A DNA stretch of 64,000 bases from NCBI RefSeq assembly GCF_003696365.1, contig NZ_RFFM01000003.1, positions 124,001-188,000 on the forward strand. The letters run 5' to 3'. Positions 56,705-64,000 of the stretch are shown piece by piece. The DNA comes from Stutzerimonas zhaodongensis (GTDB lineage Bacteria > Pseudomonadota > Gammaproteobacteria > Pseudomonadales > Pseudomonadaceae). Below the pieces are notes generated by a model that did no database searches, was not told where the DNA came from, and was given only the letters and a program-made list of their open reading frames with translations. Positions within the stretch are counted from its first letter, which is position 1, and every line of letters starts with the position of its first letter. The position numbers and the translations under genes were made by a program.

Positions 56705-57370
56705 GTGTACAAGATACTGATCGCTGATGACCACCCGCTTTTTCGTGAAGCCATCCATAACGTCATTCAGGACGGCTTCCCGGGTAGCGAGATACTGGAG
56801 ACCGCCGACCTCGACAGCGCACTGGCAATGACGCTTGAAAACGATGACCTGGATCTGGTCCTGCTCGATCTAAACATGCCTGGCATGCATGGGCTCAACG
56901 GCCTGATCAACCTGCGCAACGAAGCGCCGACCATTCCCGTGGTGATAGTGTCAGCCGAGCAGGATAAGCAAGTGGTGCTGCAAGCCATCACCTACGGCGC
57001 CTGCGGCTTCATCACCAAATCGTCGCCCCGCGCCCAGATGACAGAAGCGATCGAGCAGATCCTCAATGGCAACGTCTATCTGCCATCGGACATCATCCGT
57101 AGCCAGAAACCAACCACCCGACGCTCGCAGAACAATGAGCAGAGCATTCCGCCAGAACTGTTGCAGGCATTGACGCGCAAGCAGCTGTTGGTCCTGGAGC
57201 GCATGACCAAGGGCGAATCCAACAAGCAGATCGCGTACAACCTCGACATCGCTGAGACCACTGTGAAAGCCCACGTTTCAGCGATCCTTCGCAAGCTCAA
57301 CGTGCACAACCGCGTGCAGGCGATCCTTTCGGCTGGCGACATCGACTTCACCGCGTATTTGCGCAGGTAA
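56705..57370 (+). CDS. erbR: Response regulator ErbR (AgmR), activator of PQQ-dependent ethanol oxidation
   Basis: A 221-residue NarL/LuxR regulator: receiver with DDHPLF, phospho-Asp in [13 protein letters not shown] and Lys in TKSSP, then the helix-turn-helix [43 protein letters not shown]. It is nearly identical in recall to P. aeruginosa ErbR/AgmR, which controls pqq and exa genes. GTG start at 56705 set by GAGGTG seven bases upstream. It is the best candidate to bind the motif found upstream of the exa, pqq and cytochrome genes. Confidence 0.94.
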   Translation: MYKILIADDHPLFREAIHNVIQDGFPGSEILETADLDSALAMTLENDDLDLVLLDLNMPGMHGLNGLINLRNEAPTIPVVIVSAEQDKQVVLQAITYGACGFITKSSPRAQMTEAIEQILNGNVYLPSDIIRSQKPTTRRSQNNEQSIPPELLQALTRKQLLVLERMTKGESNKQIAYNLDIAETTVKAHVSAILRKLNVHNRVQAILSAGDIDFTAYLRR

Positions 57371-57422
57371 TAACCCTTCACCCACGCAGCCGTGGTATGA
57401 GCCAAACGTGCCATGAACCCCT

Positions 57423-58270
57423 TGTAGCAGCCGGTTTGCTGGCGATCACGACGGCTTCCGCGTGGCACCTGATCGCGAGCAAGCTCGCTCCTACGAAAAG
57501 CACGCCTACTGAATCAGTCTCTTAAGCCATACGGCAGGTCTGGACCAGGTTCGACGCCTCGAAATCCCCCCTCGTCCTGTAAGAGCCAGCTTGCTGCCGA
57601 TCACGACGGCTTCCGCGTGGCACCTGATCGCGAGCAAGCTCGCTCCTACGAAAAGCACGCCGACTGAATCAGTCTCTTAAGCCATACGGCAGGTCTGGAC
57701 CAGGTTCGACGCCTCGAAATCCCCCTCGTCCTGTAGGAGCCAGCTTGCTGCCGATCACGACGGCTTCCGCGTGGCACCTGATCGCGAGCAAGCTTGCTCC
57801 TACGAAAAGCACGCCGACTGAATCAGTCTCTTAAGCCATACGGCAGGTCTGGACCAGGTTCGACGCCTCGAAATCCCCCTTCTTCCTGTAAGAGCCAGCT
57901 TGCTGCCGATCACGACGGCTTCCGCGTGGCACCTGATCGCGAGCAAGCTCGCTCCTACGAAAAGCACGCCGACTGAATCAGTCTCTTAAGCCATACGGCA
58001 GGTCTGGACCAGGTTCGACGCCTCGAAATCCCCCTCGTCCTGTAGGAGCCAGCTTGCTGCCGATCACGACGGCTTCCGCGTGGCACCTGATCGCGAGCAA
58101 GCTTGCTCCTACGAAAAGCGCGCCGACTGAATCAGTCTCTTAAGCAGTACGGCAGGTCTGGATCAGGTTCGACGCCTCGAAATCCCCCCTCATGCTGTAG
58201 GAGCCAGCTTGCTGGCGATCACCGGTGCACGCAGTTTGCAGCGGATCGCGAGAGAGCTCGCGCCGAACGG
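57423..58270. repeat. Tandem array of six REP-pair (BIME) units, 154-155 bases each
   Basis: Each unit holds a REP (TGTAGGAGCCAGCTTGCTG), about 30 bases, its inverted partner (GCGAGCAAGCTCGCTCCTAC) and an about 80 base spacer. Units begin near 57423, 57578, 57732, 57887, 58041 and 58196. Spacings alternate 155, 154, 155, 154, 155. Units 2 and 4 share TGTAAGAGCC and AAGCTCGC; units 3 and 5 share TGTAGGAGCC and AAGCTTGC, so a 309 base dimer was duplicated. The first and last units are the most diverged. The array fills the gap between convergent erbR and nahK and may end both transcripts. Confidence 0.9.
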
Positions 58271-58322
58271 TTGAGAAAAATCGCTGACGGCAAAAGCTCG
58301 CCCGATAAAGCCTGACGCAGCT

Positions 58323-60899
58323 CTAGGAATGCCCATGCTGCATCATGTGGCACATCGCGGTTTTCAATTTCATTGGGCGAACGGGCTTGTGCATCAGCAT
58401 ATGGCCCAGCTCCCGGACCTGTTGCTTCAGCTCATTGCTGTAATTGGCGGTGATCATCAATGCGGGCAGCGGGCTCGCGCGACGGGCGTTGACCGTCTCG
58501 ACCACGTCGACACCATTGCATCCGTTATCCAGATGGTAATCGGCGATGATGAGATCTGCGTCGGCATGGAAGTTGTCCACCTGCCCGGCCAGGTCCTGCT
58601 CGGATAGCGCGGTGACGACCTGGCAGCCCCACCCTTCGAGCAGCGTGCGCATCCCCGCGCAGATCGCGGTGTCGTTATCGAGCACCCATACCCTCGCCCC
58701 TTTGAGACGCTCGAGCAGCAGATCCGTCGTAGCGGGCTCAACCGCCGTCTTGGGCGCACGCTTGGCCAACGGCACTTCGACGGCAAACATGGACCCTCGG
58801 CCAGGCACGGATCGGACCTGAATTCGGTGGCCAAGGATGCGCGCAATCTTTTCAACGATCGCCAGGCCCAAGCCGAGGCCACGATCCTGCTGCGGCCGCA
58901 CGACCTCGCCTCGTTTGAACTCATGGAAGATTTCCTCGAGCTTGTCTTCAGGAATGCCGACGCCGGTATCCCAGACCTCGATGGATAAGCTCTGCCGACG
59001 GCGGCGGCATCCCAGCATCACACGGCCATGCGGTGTATAGCGGATGGCATTGGTCAGCAGGTTGCGCAGGATCCGCGCCAGTAACTGAATGTCGCTACGG
59101 ACCAATGCCGAACAAGGCACGAAGTCCAACTGCAGCTGCTCGCTGCCAGCTAGCTGGCGAAACTCCACCGCCAGGTTTTCCAGTAGTTCGCTGACAGCGA
59201 AGGGGGCGATATCAGGCTTGATCACCCCGGCATCGAGCTTGGAAATGTCGACCAAGGTACCGAGCAGGTTCTCGACGTCTTCCAGGGAGTTGCTGATGTT
59301 GCGGATCAACCCGCCGCTGGACGCCGTGGGCTGCTCAAGCAGCGCACTGGTGAAAAGCCGCGCGGCGTTGAGTGGCTGCAACAAATCGTGGCTCACGGCC
59401 GCCAGGAACTTGGTCTTGGAGAGGTTCGCCAGTTCGGCCTCACGTTTGGCCTCCCGTAGACGCGCTTCGGCATGGGCACGCTCATCGATCTCGCACAGTA
59501 GCTGATCATTGAGGCTGGTCAGCTCCGCGGTACGCTCGCGTACCCGCTGCTCAAGGTTCTGGTAAGCCTGGTGCAGCGCTTCTGCGGTACGGCGGCGGTC
59601 AGTGATGTCCTGGATAAGGACGAAGATACCCACAACTTCACCGCTTGCCAGCCGATTCGGCACGTAGGAGCGCAGCATGTAACGCTGCTGCCCGGAATGG
59701 TTGTGCTCGGCCATTTCGAAGCTGACGCTCTCACCGGACAGCGCTCGGTCGATGTAAGGCTCAAGCTGGTGCCAATGATCGCCGCTATGAAGGTCGCGCA
59801 GCGATTGGCCGAGCATTCCGTCACTGGGCCAGCGATACCATTCCTCGTAGACCTTGTTGGTGAATTCGTACGTTAGGTCCGCAGAAACGTAGGCGATCAG
59901 TGCCGGCACGTGGTCGGTGATAAGGCGGATCCATCGCTCGCTTTCGCGCAACGCTTCGGCATGACGGTAACGCTCTGTGATATCGGTGAACGTGTTGACG
60001 AACCCGCCGGTAGGTAATGGATGCGTGCGAATTTCCAAAGTGCGGCCATCGAACAGGTGCTGCTCCATCTCATTCAACAGTTGTCCGTTGGGGGCATGGG
60101 TTTGTGGGGTCAAAAGCATCAGTTCGCTATCTGCCATTACCTCCTCGAAGGGTCGGTGTGCCTCGATGGGCGCGAGCCCGCAGAGTTCGAGAAAGCGGCC
60201 ATTCCACAACTCCAGGCTACCGTCTGCACTGACCATGGCCACCCCTTGAGACAGGTTGTCCACGGCGCGTTGCAAGAGTCGCGACTTCTGCGCCAGAGCC
60301 TGTTCGCGGCGCATGGTCTCGCTGATCTTCACCTCCGTGATATCGGTGTAAAGCATCACCAGCCCACCCTCCCGGGTCGGCCGTTCGCTTACCTGTACCC
60401 AACGCCCATTGTGCAGACGGTACAAAGTGGGCTCATTGGCCTTGCCTCGGTGCTCTTCGGCGATCAGCCCGCTGCTTTCGGCCAATCGCTTGAGCTCCGA
60501 CAGCCGTGTGCCGCTGTTGATGCGCGCACGAGTTCGGCTCCAAAGCGACTTGAAACGCTTGTTGAACAGAACGATGCGCTGGTCCTTGTCGAACAGCACG
60601 AAGGCGTCGGAGATGCTTTCGATGGCATCCACCAGATGTTGATGCGCGGTTTCCGCCCGCAGCCGCGCGTCGCTGAGCAGCCGGTTACTGGCCTTTAGCT
60701 CGGCCATCGCCTGGTTCAAGGCATCGGTGCGTTCTCGGACCTGCTCGGCCAATTCGACGGAGTGCTGGAACGCGGCGTAAGACGCATCGCGTCCAGTGCC
60801 GCTGGACTCGATACGTTCGATCAGCGCGGCATTGATGCGCCGCAGCTTGTGGTTCTCGCGTTCGAGCTCAGCCTCTCGGTCCAGCGGTTCAGCGAGCAC
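58323..60899 (-). CDS. nahK: Hybrid sensor histidine kinase NahK (ErcS')
   Basis: An 858-residue cytoplasmic hybrid kinase. A coiled coil (to about residue 85) leads to three PAS domains (about 90-210, 215-325, 330-450), a second coiled coil, H-box LAAVSHDLLQPLNAARLF, HATPase (RGLGLGLAIVEKIARIL) and a receiver with Asp in LIIADYHLDNG. This is the layout of P. aeruginosa NahK, the partner of NosP. The GTG at 60899 is chosen because GGAG lies six bases upstream within the nosP end; an ATG at 60986 would overlap nosP by 98 bases. Confidence 0.88.
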   Translation of the reverse strand: MLAEPLDREAELERENHKLRRINAALIERIESSGTGRDASYAAFQHSVELAEQVRERTDALNQAMAELKASNRLLSDARLRAETAHQHLVDAIESISDAFVLFDKDQRIVLFNKRFKSLWSRTRARINSGTRLSELKRLAESSGLIAEEHRGKANEPTLYRLHNGRWVQVSERPTREGGLVMLYTDITEVKISETMRREQALAQKSRLLQRAVDNLSQGVAMVSADGSLELWNGRFLELCGLAPIEAHRPFEEVMADSELMLLTPQTHAPNGQLLNEMEQHLFDGRTLEIRTHPLPTGGFVNTFTDITERYRHAEALRESERWIRLITDHVPALIAYVSADLTYEFTNKVYEEWYRWPSDGMLGQSLRDLHSGDHWHQLEPYIDRALSGESVSFEMAEHNHSGQQRYMLRSYVPNRLASGEVVGIFVLIQDITDRRRTAEALHQAYQNLEQRVRERTAELTSLNDQLLCEIDERAHAEARLREAKREAELANLSKTKFLAAVSHDLLQPLNAARLFTSALLEQPTASSGGLIRNISNSLEDVENLLGTLVDISKLDAGVIKPDIAPFAVSELLENLAVEFRQLAGSEQLQLDFVPCSALVRSDIQLLARILRNLLTNAIRYTPHGRVMLGCRRRRQSLSIEVWDTGVGIPEDKLEEIFHEFKRGEVVRPQQDRGLGLGLAIVEKIARILGHRIQVRSVPGRGSMFAVEVPLAKRAPKTAVEPATTDLLLERLKGARVWVLDNDTAICAGMRTLLEGWGCQVVTALSEQDLAGQVDNFHADADLIIADYHLDNGCNGVDVVETVNARRASPLPALMITANYSNELKQQVRELGHMLMHKPVRPMKLKTAMCHMMQHGHS

Positions 60900-62091
60900 T
60901 CTTTTCTCCAGGCCGCCCTCCCGGTCGGCCGATGGCGACACCGGTGAAGGTCTGGTTGATATGCATGCCATTGAACTGCTCTCCATAGGTGTTGAAACCG
61001 ATCACCTGCTGGCGTTTAAGGAAGCCCGAAACGTCGTCGGCTGAGCCATGGCCGTCTATTTCGAGGCGTCGCAGGAAGCAATCGCAGCCAATGGTCAGCA
61101 ACGGCGAACCGAGGCGCTGTTCAAGGCGCTCGAATAGCGCTTCGAGATTGGGCATCAGTGGCCCGGGCCGCATCGCGGTCAGCACGATGCCGTTTTCCAC
61201 CGCACAGTAGAACGTCAAGCTGAGATCTTCATTGACCTTCTGGATGGAGCGCACGTAGTAGTGCTCATTGATCCGCACCGCAAGCGGATGCGCGGCAAAC
61301 AGTCGGTGATCGAGATCGCCGACCTCGACCCCGACCAGCCGGGCGTACTCCTCCGCTGCCGGTTCGGCGTTGAGTTCATAGACACGGCGGGCATGGCTGT
61401 CCGCCCGCGTCACTACCAGCTTTTCGCTCCGCGGCAGGATGTGGTGCGTGGTGAACACCTCGAAATCCAGCCATGTGTTTACCAACACGACCACGGCAGC
61501 GCCGCTGTGGAATTTGCCATCGAAGTAGACGTGGGTGTCGGTCAGATGATTGTCATCACCAGCCGAACCGCCGAAATGCGGAATGCTGCCAAACGCGGCG
61601 CTGAGCGCCGACAGCACGATTTCCTCGCGACTGGACAAGCCATCGAGCAAGGTCAGCGCAAAGCTGTGATCTTTGATAGGCGCCAGGGAATTGCTGCGGC
61701 AGGCGCTTCCCAGCCTCTCGACCAACTGCTGCGCATCGATGAGGCTGAAGCGGTCCATTTCGTCGATGAGTTCGCACGCGATGGAGAAGCTGCGATGATC
61801 GAAGCCCACCGCGGTCACGCAGCTGCGCCCGTAGCCTTGGGATGTGATCTCCCCGGCCGAGGTGCAACCGACCATGGGCACGCCTCCGAAATACTGTTGC
61901 AGTGCATCACCAAGAGCAGGCAGGTCGTACTCGGCAGAGCAGAAGAACAGCACGAAACCCAAATGCGGATGAATAAGCTGGCGAGCCAGATCCTGGGCGA
62001 CCGTTTCGACGTTCCGGGCTTCGGACATTGCTGTGCGTACTACCGATTCTTGCTCCACGCCCAACCCCACACCGTAATCGTATGACCCCAT
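60889..62091 (-). CDS. nosP: FIST-domain nitric oxide sensor NosP
   Basis: A 400-residue protein with FIST_N (about 35-230: FFCSAEYDLPAL, MVGCTSAGEITSQGYG, GGSAGDDNHL) and FIST_C (about 235-390: TIGCDCFLRRLEID and VIGFNTYGEQFNGMHINQTFTG). It overlaps nahK by 11 bases, the known nosP-nahK arrangement in which the heme-binding NosP controls the kinase in response to NO. Start at 62091 has only a weak ribosome binding site. An inverted repeat lies 18 bases upstream. Confidence 0.86.
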   Translation of the reverse strand: MGSYDYGVGLGVEQESVVRTAMSEARNVETVAQDLARQLIHPHLGFVLFFCSAEYDLPALGDALQQYFGGVPMVGCTSAGEITSQGYGRSCVTAVGFDHRSFSIACELIDEMDRFSLIDAQQLVERLGSACRSNSLAPIKDHSFALTLLDGLSSREEIVLSALSAAFGSIPHFGGSAGDDNHLTDTHVYFDGKFHSGAAVVVLVNTWLDFEVFTTHHILPRSEKLVVTRADSHARRVYELNAEPAAEEYARLVGVEVGDLDHRLFAAHPLAVRINEHYYVRSIQKVNEDLSLTFYCAVENGIVLTAMRPGPLMPNLEALFERLEQRLGSPLLTIGCDCFLRRLEIDGHGSADDVSGFLKRQQVIGFNTYGEQFNGMHINQTFTGVAIGRPGGRPGEKSAR

Positions 62092-62108
62092 TCTTGGTCA
62101 GGGCATTG

Positions 62109-62133
62109 GGTACTGAAATGCTACTTCAGTACC
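62109..62133. promoter_or_regulatory. Inverted repeat upstream of nosP
   Basis: GGTACTGAA and TTCAGTACC form perfect nine base arms around seven bases, ending 18 bases before the nosP start. No T-run follows, so an operator or a 5' leader hairpin is more likely than a terminator. Confidence 0.5.
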
Positions 62134-62187
62134 GGCAGCGGCCTGCCAAGGTCGCAAAGCGACGAAACACCGCATGCATCCCGGAAA

Positions 62188-62217
62188 TGAAAAACGGACG
62201 CATCAGGGCGTCCGTTT
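62188..62217 (-). terminator. Porin gene terminator
   Basis: A ten base pair stem (AAACGGACGC and GCGTCCGTTT) with a six base loop, followed on the minus strand by TTTTTCATT. It begins about 20 bases after the porin stop. Confidence 0.85.
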
Positions 62218-62236
62218 CAGTGTTTCATGATCTGTA

Positions 62237-63424
62237 CTAGAAGCTCAGCGCCGCGCCTATGGCATAGGTGCGGGTGTCTTCATCGATGGCGTCGGTATCA
62301 CGACCAGTCAGCTCGAACCGGTTCACCTCCGCTACCAGTTTCAGGTTGTCGTTGATGGTGCGGAAGTAAGCAATACCGCGGGTTTCGTAGTCAGCAGCTG
62401 TACCCAGGCCGTTGCCGTCGTCCTTGGTCTTGCCTGCGGACAGTGCGATGCGATTCTTGCCAAAGGTGTACGAGCCCTGCAGCAGGTAGCCATCGCTATC
62501 GACGTCCCGCAGCTGCGCCTTACCTGCGTTGTTTGTGTAGAACGGATTTATGCCTTCGGCCTTGAAGCCCGACGCGGTCACGGAAAATGCGCCCACCTTG
62601 GCCTGAACGCCGTAACCGATGCCCTTGGAGTCGATCTCTTCAACCGTGCTATCGGTGTTCTTGGAGGTCTGCTGCATCCCATTGACCCATGAGTAGATCT
62701 GCGCCCCCGAGAGATCGAACTGGTAGGTGACCTCGGTTTCGAAGCGTGGGCTGTCCTGATAGGCCTCATCCAGCGCACTGCTGGCGTCGTCCGTGGTGTC
62801 GACCGGGTCCATGATGCCTGCGGCTACGCGCAGGCCATTCATGACAGGCGAGCGATAGGTGATCTGCGAGGTCGGGAAAGGGTATGGATAGCCGGTCCCG
62901 ATGTTGCCGAAGGATACGCCGCCAAAGTCGACAAGCCCCAGGGTATCGCTGACCTGACCGTAGCCTGCGAGCATCTCGTCGAGGAAGATGTTGGACCGGC
63001 CGAACAAGCCGAAATCCTTGCCGAACAGGACCTCACCCCAGCGGTCACTGGACGCCGTGCCGTAGAACTGGCGTACATCGATGCCTGTCTCGGTGCCATT
63101 GGTGTCGCTATCGTTGATCGTGACCCAGAAGGAGGAGCGACCGCCGACCTTCACCTGCTCTAGCTGTTTGCCAAAGTTGAAGCCGATGTAGTTCGGCAAG
63201 AAGCCCATCTTCACCCGTGATTGATCGCGGTCGAATTGTTCTCCGGCTCGGTCGACGTCGCTGCTGACATAGAAGGTATTGAAGTACCCGTCGACCGAGA
63301 ACGTGGTGTCGTCCCTGTCGTAGAGCATGATCTCGGCAACCGCCGACTGGCTCACGCTCATGGCAATTGCGCTCGCCAAGGCCAAAGGCAATGACGTGAT
63401 GAGTGTTTTCTTGTTGTTCTGCAT
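62237..63424 (-). CDS. Outer membrane porin
   Basis: A 395-residue beta-barrel protein with signal peptide (cleavage after SAVA near residue 30), many amphipathic strands and a C-terminal Phe (YAIGAALSF). Segments GYFNTFYVSS, RVKMGFLPNYIGFNFG and WGEVLFGKDFGLFGR resemble trimeric general porins. It may admit alcohols or acids; the upstream exa/ped-like motif supports a link to the PQQ locus. Specificity unknown. Confidence 0.87.
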   Translation of the reverse strand: MQNNKKTLITSLPLALASAIAMSVSQSAVAEIMLYDRDDTTFSVDGYFNTFYVSSDVDRAGEQFDRDQSRVKMGFLPNYIGFNFGKQLEQVKVGGRSSFWVTINDSDTNGTETGIDVRQFYGTASSDRWGEVLFGKDFGLFGRSNIFLDEMLAGYGQVSDTLGLVDFGGVSFGNIGTGYPYPFPTSQITYRSPVMNGLRVAAGIMDPVDTTDDASSALDEAYQDSPRFETEVTYQFDLSGAQIYSWVNGMQQTSKNTDSTVEEIDSKGIGYGVQAKVGAFSVTASGFKAEGINPFYTNNAGKAQLRDVDSDGYLLQGSYTFGKNRIALSAGKTKDDGNGLGTAADYETRGIAYFRTINDNLKLVAEVNRFELTGRDTDAIDEDTRTYAIGAALSF

Positions 63425-63711
63425 GGCGCTCTCCGCTGATAAGACGACGGGCAGTCGTGTCGAGGCGGATTATCGGAAGCGCAATAAATGGCCTATACGC
63501 TGCGATAGCGGCGACCGGCTACTACTTTGGCCGTGGCGCCTGGACCACTCAGCAAGGCTGCTGCCACCGTTCCGAGCGGCGTAGCGCTTAGGTCTTACAC
63601 CGTTGCGCTTAGGGGGCAGACACAGCAACCGGGAAGCCTGAGCGCCGGATGCACGAAGGCTGGCAGCTGTTTACCTGATTACCTTTTCGAGTAGCGAAGT
63701 GTTCGGATGGA
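63425..63711. promoter_or_regulatory. Region upstream of the porin
   Basis: 287 bases without a gene. CTACTACTTTGGCCGTGG at 63519-63536 (plus strand) matches the erbR upstream copy in its first 12 bases. GCGCTTAGG occurs twice (63584-63592 and 63605-63613), 21 bases apart, two helical turns, as regulator half-sites often are. Confidence 0.45.
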
Positions 63712-64000
63712 TCAGGTCCAGCTCATGTTCGGTGCGGCCGCGTTACTCAGCACGACCCAGCCACCCGTGCCACGGCGCAGTGCCTCCGACGCGGCCGTTA
63801 GATCATGCGGCTTCAAAGCGCGCATGGCAGCGGCGACCTGTTGTGGATGATCGATTTCGTGGCCCGACATGAGGCTTTGCCAGGCTTGACTGGCTCGGGC
63901 GCGCAGGTCCATCTCGTCAGCAACGTGCGTGTTTGCCGCCTCGCGCGCGAGTTGTTCGGAGAATGCTGCCGTGTCTTCCGCCAGTTTCTCGCGAAATGAA
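63712..64000 (-). CDS. C-terminal end of a PqqF-like M16 metallopeptidase (cut by window edge)
   Basis: The minus-strand frame is open from 64000 and ends with a TGA at 63712, giving 95 residues: FREKLAEDTAAFSEQLAREA, then TGGWVVLSNAAAPNMSWT at the end. Length of helix and the closing WVVLSN resemble the C-terminus of PqqF insulinase-type proteases, which process PqqA. The catalytic part is outside the window, so the call rests on context and weak resemblance. Confidence 0.5.
   Translation of the reverse strand, partial: SFREKLAEDTAAFSEQLAREAANTHVADEMDLRARASQAWQSLMSGHEIDHPQQVAAAMRALKPHDLTAASEALRRGTGGWVVLSNAAAPNMSWT

Noticed and set aside
57423..58270. CRISPR array
   Set aside because: The repeats are 154-155 bases with constant spacers, containing REP palindromes; no unique spacers and no cas genes.
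57794..58315. Two short open frames (60 and 70 codons) with nearly identical N-termini
   Set aside because: They arise only because they lie in the tandem REP units; the similarity is of the DNA repeat, not of a protein.

Overview
The window looks like chromosomal DNA of a Pseudomonas of the P. stutzeri (Stutzerimonas) or P. aeruginosa/P. putida type. This is inferred from gene content and from how closely the encoded proteins match remembered Pseudomonas families (GacA, UvrC, PqqA-E, ErbR/AgmR, NahK/NosP, Udh, KdpFABCDE). The typical Pseudomonas REP core (TGTAGGAGC...) is also present. I saw no insertion sequence, prophage, CRISPR array or rRNA. Three tRNA genes are present.

Layout. (1) 1-7.7 kb: oxidative hexuronate catabolism. 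It holds a galactarate/L-talarate dehydratase (cut by the left edge), uronate dehydrogenase, a SMP-30-type lactonase, a TRAP DctPQM transporter, an EamA exporter/importer and a FadR-type GntR repressor, with three candidate operators for that repressor. (2) 7.8-9.1 kb: small secreted proteins, a strong candidate RsmX/RsmY-type sRNA with a GacA upstream activating sequence, and tRNA-Leu. (3) 9.3-14.0 kb: a LacI-controlled sugar cluster of unknown substrate. (4) 14.0-17.7 kb: the conserved gacA-uvrC-pgsA-tRNA-Gly-tRNA-Cys block. (5) 18.6-32.0 kb: the PQQ and ethanol oxidation cluster ercS-ercA-pqqH-pqqEDCBA, an OYE flavin oxidoreductase, exaC and a quinoprotein alcohol dehydrogenase of PedH (lanthanide) type. 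(6) 33.7-41.5 kb: kdpFABCDE, sitting inside the exa/ped locus. (7) 41.8-44.7 kb: an MxaJ-like binding protein, cytochrome c and a pectate lyase. (8) 45-51.5 kb: housekeeping and signalling genes (exonuclease, DUF421, VOC, PAS-PAS-MCP, K+ channel, diguanylate cyclase, EthD). (9) 51.5-62.1 kb: the rest of the PQQ-alcohol locus: cupredoxin, ABC system with YVTN propeller, erbR/agmR, a REP array, nahK and nosP. (10) 62.2-64 kb: a porin and the C-terminus of a PqqF-like protease.

How it fits together. Alcohols would be oxidised in the periplasm by the PQQ dehydrogenase, passing electrons to the cytochrome c; aldehydes would be oxidised by ExaC. PQQ comes from pqqA-E with the PqqH and PqqF-like peptidases. 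A short motif (core CTACTAC or TACCAAGG) recurs upstream of pqqA, exaC, the dehydrogenase, the cytochrome, the ABC operon, erbR and the porin, which suggests one regulon, plausibly of ErbR. The pectate lyase and the uronate pathway could together support growth on pectin. GacA and its probable sRNA target lie about 9 kb apart.
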